Of a stretch of 47,118 nt of DNA, positions 9,901 through 17,799 are shown in pieces (position 1 is the first letter of the stretch; every line of letters starts with the position of its first letter). This DNA is from Patescibacteria group bacterium (GTDB taxonomy: Archaea; Nanobdellota; Nanobdellia; Pacearchaeales; GW2011-AR1): positions 1-47,118 of the forward strand of contig JAHYJW010000001.1 of assembly GCA_019428815.1 (NCBI GenBank), read 5' to 3'. The notes below the pieces were generated by a model. The model saw only the letters and a list, made by a program, of their open reading frames with translations, ran no database searches and was not told where the DNA came from. The position numbers were made by a program, and so were the translations under genes.

Positions 9901-10320
9901 ATGGATGGTTGTGTTTTTTGTAATATTATTAAAAAGGTAATGCCTTCGGAGGTGATTTATGAGGACAAAGATTTGTTTTCTTTTTTAGATATAAATCCAG
10001 TTAATTATGGGCATTTATTAATTATCCCCAAGAAACATTACAAGGATATATTGGATACCCCTGAAGAAATTATTTCAAAAATTTTTATTAAAGCAAAAGA
10101 TTTAATGAAAGCTATTAAAGAATGTTTAAATGCAGATTATGTTTGTCTTTCTGTTGTGGGGGTAGATGTCCCTCATTTTCACGTACACTTAGTCCCTAGA
10201 TATTTTAATGACGGAATGGAAAATTTTTGGCCAACAAAAAAGTATCCAGAAGGAGAAATGGAGAACATTTCAAAGAAATTAACCTCTTATTTGAAAAAAA
10301 AGAGGTTAATGTTTGAATAA
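9901..10320 (+). CDS. HIT family protein
   Basis: CVFCNIIKKVMPSEVIYEDKDLFSFLDINPVNYGHLLIIPKKHY; histidine triad HFHVHLVPRY. Confidence 0.95.
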   Translation: MDGCVFCNIIKKVMPSEVIYEDKDLFSFLDINPVNYGHLLIIPKKHYKDILDTPEEIISKIFIKAKDLMKAIKECLNADYVCLSVVGVDVPHFHVHLVPRYFNDGMENFWPTKKYPEGEMENISKKLTSYLKKKRLMFE

Positions 10321-10390
10321 AGATAAAAGATTTAGATCAATAGCATATCTGGCGAGATTAGAAAAGTGGAGCTAAAGTCTACATGTTTTA

Positions 10391-10462
10391 TGGCTGCACC
10401 AGGACTTGAACCTGGGGCCTCCTGCTCATGAGACAGGCGTTCTACCACTGAACTATGCAGCC
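10391..10462 (-). tRNA. tRNA with CAT anticodon (elongator Met or Ile2; undecided)
   Basis: Minus-strand GGCTGCA TA GTTC AGTGGTA GAAC G CCTGT CTCATGA GCAGG .. CCAGG TTCAAGT CCTGG TGCAGCC A; full cloverleaf, 7-bp acceptor stem. Confidence 0.95.
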
Positions 10463-10553
10463 AATATTTCTAAAATAAATAACTGAACTTAATAAAGGGA
10501 ATTCCTTTAAAAGTTTTGAGGTTTCAGTTTTAGAAATTAATAAAATTAAGATG

Positions 10554-10733
10554 TTATTGTTGTTCTTTTTTAATTCTGACTAAGAAACCTGCAATTTGAT
10601 TTCTTATTTTTTTACTCGACATTGTTTTTCCAAGAATTCTTTTGTTTTCTTCAAAGTCTCCACTAAATTCTACCCCTCTTTTTATAAGTTCTTGAGTAGT
10701 CCTTTTTATCAACTTTGTTTTTATCTTTCCCAT
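10554..10733 (-). CDS. rps17e: Small ribosomal subunit protein eS17
   Basis: 59-aa ORF missed by the track: MGKIKTKLIKRTTQELIKRGVEFSGDFEENKRILGKTMSSKKIRNQIAGFLVRIKKEQQ; matches S17e pattern (K.KT.LIKRT..EL....F..DFE.NK..L.....SKK.RN.IAG...R). Confidence 0.93.
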   Translation of the reverse strand: MGKIKTKLIKRTTQELIKRGVEFSGDFEENKRILGKTMSSKKIRNQIAGFLVRIKKEQQ

Positions 10734-10927
10734 TACAATAAACTGGATTTTTATTGCTTTTAAATATTTTGCTATTTCATTTTGCCATCTTATTTTTCTT
10801 TTTTGTTTTATTGGGCATTTTTAAAAACCAATCTTGAGAGGTACACGAATCTTGAATTTTGACAAACAACAAATTTAAAAACATCTCTTACTTAATTTAG
10901 ATATATAAAAAAGCAAAAGAGGGAAGA

Positions 10928-11695
10928 ATGAAAAAGAAAACAAATAAAATTAACTCAAAAAAACATTTTATTTCTAATAAAAGAATTTCAAATAGACTTT
11001 CTTATACCCTTTTATCTTTAATTGCTTTAGTTATAATTTCTTTTTTGGTTTATGCTAACGTTGATCCCAGCGGACCAATCCCAAATCCGGGACATGATAT
11101 TCAGGGTATCAGGGCTCCGACGGGGTGTTTGAATGGTCAGTATTTAATGCTTTGGAGGGAAGATCCTAATTGGCCTTATCAATGGACATGTGGAACACCT
11201 AGTACAGGGGGTGATTCTTTATGGACGCTATCTGGTTCTAATATTTATAGGGGTAGTGGAAATGTTGGAATTGGGAAGAGTAACCCTCAGTATAAATTAG
11301 ATGTTAATGGGGATATTTTTAGTTCAGGAAAGATTTTTAATTATAAGGCGGTACCTTCTGTGAATGGCCTTATTTCTTGTGTAGGGGGTCTTGATTTTTT
11401 AGGTTCTAATTCTTTTAAATGTCTTGAACCGCGGGTACAACTTGGGGGTTCAGGAGATTTACTTAAGATTCTTCCGGATGATCTCTCCGGTAGAGCAATC
11501 TGTTTAGCATTAGGGGGCTATTATTTAGGGGATTATCCGGACGGAGAATTTACGGAGGGTCTTTCTCCCGGCGGATTTTTTGGTGAATTTGGGCATCCTA
11601 ATACTCAGGATGCAAATTTTTGGATAATTGCAGATTATTCGCCTGAAGATGAAGTACCCTATTTTGTTGATATTACCTGTTCTTATGTTCCTTGA
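10928..11695 (+). CDS. Secreted protein with tail-fibre-like NVGIG..NPQYKLDVNGDI motif
   Basis: N-terminal TM/signal (LLSLIALVIISFLVYANVDPSGP); GNVGIGKSNPQYKLDVNGDIFSSGKI. Confidence 0.75.
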   Translation: MKKKTNKINSKKHFISNKRISNRLSYTLLSLIALVIISFLVYANVDPSGPIPNPGHDIQGIRAPTGCLNGQYLMLWREDPNWPYQWTCGTPSTGGDSLWTLSGSNIYRGSGNVGIGKSNPQYKLDVNGDIFSSGKIFNYKAVPSVNGLISCVGGLDFLGSNSFKCLEPRVQLGGSGDLLKILPDDLSGRAICLALGGYYLGDYPDGEFTEGLSPGGFFGEFGHPNTQDANFWIIADYSPEDEVPYFVDITCSYVP

Positions 11696-11740
11696 TTATT
11701 AAACTGATTTTATTAAATAATCTCTTTTCTATTTGGGCAT

Positions 11741-12688
11741 TTATTTTAATTTTTCAAAAGAATCTAATTTTTTTGTTGCATTTATTAAATCTTCAAGTTT
11801 TTTAAGAGGCCCAGATTTGTTTAAGATTATATAATCTAAATCTAAATCTGCTGCTTTTTTTGAAGCTTTTATTATGTCAAATTCATTTATCTTATTCTTA
11901 TTATAAGCCATGAGTAATCTTTCTTGACCTGAAGATTTTTTCTTTATTCTTAAAACGATTTCATTCTTACTAAAACCAAGTATATCGACTATCTCTAATG
12001 TCTTTTTTGACAGAAATTCTTTGACTTCATCAAAAAACTGGTTTATTCTTTGTGAAGAACTGCCCCTCTTAGAAGACTTTTTTTCTCTTTGTTTTTTAAT
12101 TTTTTTGTTTTTTAAATCCTTTATTTGATGAATTACCTCTTTATTTGGAACCTTATTAATTTCAGATTTATCAAAGATATTAATTTCTTCTTTTTTTTCA
12201 ACATCTTCCCTTTCTTTTTCTTTAATTTCTTCTTTTTTTTGTTCTATTCTCTTTTCATCTTTTGATATTTCTTCAGGAGGTGCAGTATGAAATCCCCAAA
12301 ATATCTTTTTTGTTTCTGGTTCTTGGAAAGGTATTGCAAAATCTTTAATCTCTCTTAATGCAACCCTTATCGGAGGGTCTTGTTCAGAATCTGTAAGAAC
12401 CTTTTTTTCTTTGAGTAATAAAAATGCTTCTTTCTCTTTATTTCTTAAATGATTAAAAAAATTATCCAATGAAGATTCTTGTCCTTCAAGGAAATATAAA
12501 GGAGAATTCCCTACCCTCATGTGGCTCATTTTTATTCTTTTTTCCGATACTAATTCTGAAAGAAATGCAGATGTGAAGAGGGTGTTATACTCTACCCCCC
12601 TGGAAATATGAACCGGGAGGCTGGGACCCGTTTTTCTTAAAAATGAAACTATTTTATCTTTTATTTCTGAAGTATCTTGCAAAGGCAT
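11741..12688 (-). CDS. Hypothetical protein: N-terminal winged-helix-like region, charged linker, C-terminal compact alpha/beta domain
   Basis: IVSFLRKTGPSLPVHISRGVEYNTLFTSAFLSELVSEKRIKMSH resembles wHTH; the E/K linker precedes LEIVDILGFSKNEIVLRIKKKSSGQERLLMAYNKNKINEFDIIKASKKAADLDLDYIILN. Confidence 0.65.
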   Translation of the reverse strand: MPLQDTSEIKDKIVSFLRKTGPSLPVHISRGVEYNTLFTSAFLSELVSEKRIKMSHMRVGNSPLYFLEGQESSLDNFFNHLRNKEKEAFLLLKEKKVLTDSEQDPPIRVALREIKDFAIPFQEPETKKIFWGFHTAPPEEISKDEKRIEQKKEEIKEKEREDVEKKEEINIFDKSEINKVPNKEVIHQIKDLKNKKIKKQREKKSSKRGSSSQRINQFFDEVKEFLSKKTLEIVDILGFSKNEIVLRIKKKSSGQERLLMAYNKNKINEFDIIKASKKAADLDLDYIILNKSGPLKKLEDLINATKKLDSFEKLK

Positions 12689-12777
12689 AATTAATTTATA
12701 TTTAAGAAGGTTATAAAGATTTTTGTAAGAGGTAACCTTGTTAAAAATTCAGAGTTTAAGAAAGAGTTTAAGAAATA

Positions 12778-13296
12778 TTATGGTTTAATCCAACTTACTT
12801 GATAATAAGACACGTCTCCTTCTTCATCTACAATGGCTAATAAAAGATTCTTTTTAGTACTATGTGCAACACGATTTTTTGCAGAAAATTCATGCCAAGT
12901 TAATTTTTTTGATTCGTGATCTGTGAACACTATCCATCTTGCATGTTTTTGGCCAGGTTTTGCACCTTTTTCATAAACTCTAAAATCTGCCCCAAATTTT
13001 AATGCTGTCTTTACAATGTAACCCTTTTCTCTTAAATTTTTGAATACTGCGTACTTGGTATTAATCCGTTTATCAAATTTTTGAGCTTTTTTTATTAAAT
13101 CATTAAAAGAAACTTCTTTTTGTTTTTGGATAACCACTATTTTATTTTTTTCAGATAAAAATAGCGCTTCTGAAAGGGAATATTGGATTTTTTCTCCGAC
13201 AGGTTCTCCAAAATAGCTCTTTTTATATAAAGCAAATGCTTCTGAAGCATTACTTGATATAACCTCCCCTAAAAGATTAGTCTGAAATTTTTCCAT
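12778..13296 (-). CDS. endA: tRNA-splicing endonuclease (short, alpha4-type length)
   Basis: YAVFKNLREKGYIVKTALKFGADFRVYEKG..HARWIVF..NRVAHSTKKNLLLAIVDEEGDVSYYQVSW: Tyr, His and Lys of the catalytic triad present. Confidence 0.93.
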   Translation of the reverse strand: MEKFQTNLLGEVISSNASEAFALYKKSYFGEPVGEKIQYSLSEALFLSEKNKIVVIQKQKEVSFNDLIKKAQKFDKRINTKYAVFKNLREKGYIVKTALKFGADFRVYEKGAKPGQKHARWIVFTDHESKKLTWHEFSAKNRVAHSTKKNLLLAIVDEEGDVSYYQVSWIKP

Positions 13297-13394
13297 TTGT
13301 TTTAAAGTTAAGGAGAATATTTAAAAGTTACTAGATGTTCTCTATTTTTATACTAAACATTTAACAAACTTTTAGTTTAAATTTTAAACTTTTA

Positions 13395-16300
13395 ATGATG
13401 ATAGAAGAATACGAATTTAAAAAAATAGAAGAAAAGTGGCAAAAGAAGTGGGATAAAGAGAAGGTATTTGAAGCAAGAGAACTCAATAAAAAGAAAAAAT
13501 TCTTTTTGTTAGAAATGTATCCTTACCCCTCTGGTTCTGGGTTACATATGGGACATGCCTTTAATTACACTATTGGAGATATTTATGCAAGATTTAAACG
13601 AATGCAAGGATTTAATGTGCTTTATCCTATGGGTTATGATTCTTTTGGTTTACCTGCTGAAAATGCAGCTATAAAAGAAAAAACTCATCCAAAGAAGTAT
13701 ACGGAAAATTCAATTTCAAATTTTATAAACCAACAAAAAGCGTTAGGATTAAGTTATGATTGGTCTAGGATATTATGGAGCCATAATCCAGAGTATTACA
13801 AATGGAACCAACTTTTTTTCTTAAAATTTTTAGAAAAAGGGCTTGTTTATAGAAAGAAATCTCCTGTTAATTGGTGTTCTAAATGTAACACAGTATTGGC
13901 AAATGAACAAGTTCGTGATGGTAAATGTTGGAGACATGGGGATGTAGACATTGAAATTAAAAATCTTGAACAATGGTTTTTAAAAACTACTAATTATGCT
14001 GATGAGCTCTTAAATAATCTCGATTCTTTGGACTGGCCAGAAAAAATTAAGGTAATGCAAAAAAATTGGATTGGTAAATCCAAGGGTGTGGAGATTAATT
14101 TTGAGATTAGGAATCCTGATAAAAAACCTAAATTAATGATTGTACATGGTTGGGGGGGTTCTCCCAAAGAAAATTGGTTTAATTGGATTAGGGAAAAATA
14201 TAAGGATAAGTATGAAATAATAACCCCTAACTTGCCCAATTCATCAAATCCAGAAATAGAAAGTTGGTATTCAGAACTAGAAAAGTATAAAGATAAATTA
14301 GATAGTGACACGATAGTTATTGGTTATAGTTTAGGGGGCCCTACAATATGTAAATTCTTAGAAAGAAATAAAATAAAAATTAAGAAATTGATAATGATTG
14401 CACCTTCTTCCCCCAATTACACCAAAGAACATCTTGATTGGATAAAGAAACTTGATGCTCTTCCAGAAGAAATAAATTCTTTAAAGAATTACCTCCAAAG
14501 ATTGAATTTAAATCTTAATAATCTTAAGTCTTTACTTGGTGAAACGATAATTTATCTTTCAAAAGATGACCCCCATATTTGGGATTTTGATAAAAGATTA
14601 GAGGAATATACTATTTTATCTCCTAAGTTTAAAATTTTTGAAAATAAAGGACATTTTAATTCAGATTTTGGTATAACAAAAATTCCGGAATTGGAAGAGG
14701 ATTTAATTAATTCTTGGCCTATTTTTACAACTCGCCCAGATACCATCTTTGGAGTTACATTTATGGTTATCTCTGCCCAGCATCCTAAATTAGAAAATTT
14801 TATAACTAGTAATCAAAAAAAAGAAGTAAATAATTTTTTAAAGAAAATTACAACAACTAGTGAAAAAAATTCTGAAGATTTGATAAAAGAAGGAGCTTTT
14901 ACAGGGAGTTTTGCAAAAAATCCTCTTACAGGTGAAGAAGTTCCTATTTATGTTGGGAACTTTGTTGTTTCAGATTATGGTTCTGGGATGGTTATGTCTG
15001 TTCCTGCACATGATCAAAGAGATTTTGATTTTGCAAAGAAATATAATATTCCTATAAAAACAGTAATTAACCCTCCAGAGGGTCCTTTAAGAAATGAAGG
15101 TAAGTCCTCCAAAGACTTAAAGGAAGCTTATTGTGGTAAAGGAATTTTAATTAATTCTGGAGAATTTTCGGGAATGAATAGCCTAGAGGCTTTAAAAAAA
15201 ATTTCTGATAAACTTGAAATAGAAGGGAAAGGTAAAAGGTGTGTCCAGTACAAAATGAGAGATTGGCTTGTTTCTAGACAAAGATATTGGGGAACCCCTA
15301 TTCCTGTTATATACTGTGAACATTGTGGAATTGTTCCGGTTCCAGAAAAAGATTTACCAGTACTACTTCCTGAAAAAATAAAATTTGGAGAAGGAAACCC
15401 CTTACAAACAAACTCAGATTTTATTAATGTTAAATGTCCTAAATGTAATCTTAATGCAATTAGAGAAACTGATACCATGGATACTTTTTTTGATTCTAGT
15501 TGGTATTACTTAAGATTTTGTGATAATAAAAATAAGAAAGAACCTTTTGATAAAAAAAAGGTTGATTTTTGGATGCCTGTTGATCAATATATTGGAGGTG
15601 CAGAACATGCTTGCATGCATCTGATTTATGCAAGATTTTTTACTAAAGCTCTAAGAGATTTAAACTTTTTGAAGATTGATGAACCTTTTAAAAAACTGTT
15701 TAATCAAGGAATGCTTTATGGTTTAGATGGATTTGTAATGAGTAAGTCTCGAGGGAATGTTGTTTTACCAGAAGAAGTTTCAAAAAAGTATGGAATAGAC
15801 ACTGCACGAATTTTTTTGGTTTCTTTAGCTTCTCCAGATAAGGATATACAATGGAGCGAAAAAGGTATTAATGGAAGTTTAAAATTCATTAAGAGAATAA
15901 TTACTTACTTTGAAAAAAATAAATCTAAAAAAGAAAAGAATATTGATGTTAATCCAAAAACTCAACATAAGATTCATCAAACTTTGAAATTTGTTACAGA
16001 AGACATAGAAAACTTTAGATACAACTTTGCTATTATAAAAATCAGAAAACTTTTTGAACAAATCTTTGACTTGAATTTAAGTAAGAAAGACTCTGAAATC
16101 CTTTTAAAAATTTTAAATCCTTTTTGTCCACATATAACTGAGGAAATCTGGCATAGAATTGGAAACAAAAGTTTCTTGAGTTTAGAAAAATGGCCAAAAT
16201 TTGATGAGAACAAAATAGATAAGAAATTTGAAAAAGAAGATGAAATAATTGAAAAATTAATCTTAGACCTCAATAACATTATAAAAATCTTTGAAGATAA

Positions 16301-16496
16301 AAAGACTAAATTAAGTTCTCTTTATTTATACTGTATCCCTTCAGAAAAAGAGATTTATTTAAACAATTTGTTAGATTTAGAAAATAGATTTGATTTAAAA
16401 ATTAAAATTTTTTCTGTTAATGAAAAAGAAATTTATGACCCCGAGAACAAATCAAAGAAAGTTAAACCTGGAAAACCGGGAATCTATCTTGAATAG
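13395..16496 (+). CDS. leuS: Leucyl-tRNA synthetase, bacterial-type, with inserted RBBP9-like alpha/beta-hydrolase domain
   Basis: EMYPYPSGSGLHMGHAFNYTIGDIYARFKRMQGFNVLYPMGYDSFGLPAENAAI; FTTRPDTIFGVTFMV; RDWLVSRQRYWGTPIPVIYC; FVMSKSRGNVV. Confidence 0.95.
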   Translation: MMIEEYEFKKIEEKWQKKWDKEKVFEARELNKKKKFFLLEMYPYPSGSGLHMGHAFNYTIGDIYARFKRMQGFNVLYPMGYDSFGLPAENAAIKEKTHPKKYTENSISNFINQQKALGLSYDWSRILWSHNPEYYKWNQLFFLKFLEKGLVYRKKSPVNWCSKCNTVLANEQVRDGKCWRHGDVDIEIKNLEQWFLKTTNYADELLNNLDSLDWPEKIKVMQKNWIGKSKGVEINFEIRNPDKKPKLMIVHGWGGSPKENWFNWIREKYKDKYEIITPNLPNSSNPEIESWYSELEKYKDKLDSDTIVIGYSLGGPTICKFLERNKIKIKKLIMIAPSSPNYTKEHLDWIKKLDALPEEINSLKNYLQRLNLNLNNLKSLLGETIIYLSKDDPHIWDFDKRLEEYTILSPKFKIFENKGHFNSDFGITKIPELEEDLINSWPIFTTRPDTIFGVTFMVISAQHPKLENFITSNQKKEVNNFLKKITTTSEKNSEDLIKEGAFTGSFAKNPLTGEEVPIYVGNFVVSDYGSGMVMSVPAHDQRDFDFAKKYNIPIKTVINPPEGPLRNEGKSSKDLKEAYCGKGILINSGEFSGMNSLEALKKISDKLEIEGKGKRCVQYKMRDWLVSRQRYWGTPIPVIYCEHCGIVPVPEKDLPVLLPEKIKFGEGNPLQTNSDFINVKCPKCNLNAIRETDTMDTFFDSSWYYLRFCDNKNKKEPFDKKKVDFWMPVDQYIGGAEHACMHLIYARFFTKALRDLNFLKIDEPFKKLFNQGMLYGLDGFVMSKSRGNVVLPEEVSKKYGIDTARIFLVSLASPDKDIQWSEKGINGSLKFIKRIITYFEKNKSKKEKNIDVNPKTQHKIHQTLKFVTEDIENFRYNFAIIKIRKLFEQIFDLNLSKKDSEILLKILNPFCPHITEEIWHRIGNKSFLSLEKWPKFDENKIDKKFEKEDEIIEKLILDLNNIIKIFEDKKTKLSSLYLYCIPSEKEIYLNNLLDLENRFDLKIKIFSVNEKEIYDPENKSKKVKPGKPGIYLE
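14121..14717 (+). other. Inserted RBBP9/YdeN-like serine hydrolase domain within LeuRS (about residues 243-441)
   Basis: LMIVHGWGGSPKENWFNWI; VIGYSLGGPTICKFLE (GxSxG, Ser312); YLSKDDPHIWDF (Asp392); FENKGHFNSDFGITKIPELEE (His420). LeuRS sequence resumes at IFTTRPDT. Confidence 0.92.
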
Positions 16497-16581
16497 AAAT
16501 CTTTTTTTGAGATTATTCGGTTTCTTTAACGTTTGTTAGTTATATAGGTAAATTTTTATAACAGTTTTTATTCTATATTGT

Positions 16582-17742
16582 ATGGGTAATAGAGATAATT
16601 CTATTTTACTAAAAAAAGAGAAAAAAAAGAATTTACCTAAAGGACAATTAAACTCTGGAACTTCCTCTTCGACTGATTCTATTGGGACAAATTCCAAAAA
16701 AAAGGACGATTTAATCTATATCCCCTTTTTATTGATAATCCTTCTTATTATAACCTTCTTGGTTCTTAACCTCCCCTTCGAAAAAAAATATGAAGAAATG
16801 CCAAAGTGTGGAGATGGAACCTTTTATGGGTCTTGTTCTTTGGACAAACCCTATTATTGCGATAAAGGAATTTTAGTTGAAAAAGCATCTTTTTGTGGTT
16901 GTCCAGAAGAGGGTCAAATTTTATTTTATAAAAATGGAGATTTCTGTAAGTCTACTTATAATCGGGAATTTTTAGAAATGAGCTTACCCTATTTCTTGAG
17001 AGGAGAATTAAAAGAGATTAAGTTCAATCTTTCTGAAAAGTCTTTTGATTATATTTCAGAGATTCCAAGAACAATCTCCCACCTTTCTAACTCTTTTCCT
17101 TTGAGATATGATTTTAAGAATAAAGCTATAAATGAACCATTTCAAAGAGAATTAATCTTACCCCTGATTAAAGAAATTCAGAATATTGCCCCAAAAAATA
17201 AAGAAGAGCAGTTAAGGATTGCTGTAAGCTTAGTTCAAAATATTCCTTATGAATCCTCTAACAAAACTTATTTCTTTGGAATGAATGAAATAAACCATTC
17301 AAGATACCCTTACGAGGTTCTATACGAGAACCAAGGAATTTGTGGAGAAAAATCTCAATTGATGGTTTTACTCCTAAAAGAACTAGGTTATGGCACCGCA
17401 ATTTTTTATTTTAAGGAAGAAAATCATGAAGCAGTTGGAATAAAATGTCCTATTGAAAGAAGCCTTTATGGTAGTGGTTATTGTTTTGTAGAAACAGGAG
17501 GACCTTCAATCATAACAGACTCTAATCTAATTTTCCTTGGAGGTGTAAGATTAGTGTCTATACCAGAAGTGATAATTACCTCTCAGGGAATCTCTTTATC
17601 TTCTGATCTTTATGAATACAAAGATGCAAAAACTCTTAATAATATAAGAGAAAAGAATCTTGTAGGTTTTTTTAATCTATGGAGACTTCCTAAAATTAAT
17701 GAAAGGTATAATCTTTTAGAGACTCCAAAAATCTATCTTTAA
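16582..17742 (+). CDS. Membrane-anchored protein with transglutaminase-like (papain-fold) domain
   Basis: TM LIYIPFLLIILLIITFLVLNL; GICGEKSQLMVLLLKELGYGTAIFYF (Cys), NHEAVGIKC (His), GSGYCFVETG. Confidence 0.75.
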   Translation: MGNRDNSILLKKEKKKNLPKGQLNSGTSSSTDSIGTNSKKKDDLIYIPFLLIILLIITFLVLNLPFEKKYEEMPKCGDGTFYGSCSLDKPYYCDKGILVEKASFCGCPEEGQILFYKNGDFCKSTYNREFLEMSLPYFLRGELKEIKFNLSEKSFDYISEIPRTISHLSNSFPLRYDFKNKAINEPFQRELILPLIKEIQNIAPKNKEEQLRIAVSLVQNIPYESSNKTYFFGMNEINHSRYPYEVLYENQGICGEKSQLMVLLLKELGYGTAIFYFKEENHEAVGIKCPIERSLYGSGYCFVETGGPSIITDSNLIFLGGVRLVSIPEVIITSQGISLSSDLYEYKDAKTLNNIREKNLVGFFNLWRLPKINERYNLLETPKIYL

Positions 17743-17799
17743 AATTTGGAATATTACTGAAAATTTTTTTAAAGTTTTAAATTAACCTAATTTATCAAA

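Noticed and set aside
13994-14311. Antisense ORFs inside leuS (also 14552-14746, 15128-15478, 15879-16279)
   Set aside because: They lie opposite a well-supported synthetase and have low-complexity or hydrophobic translations with no motif; typical shadow ORFs.
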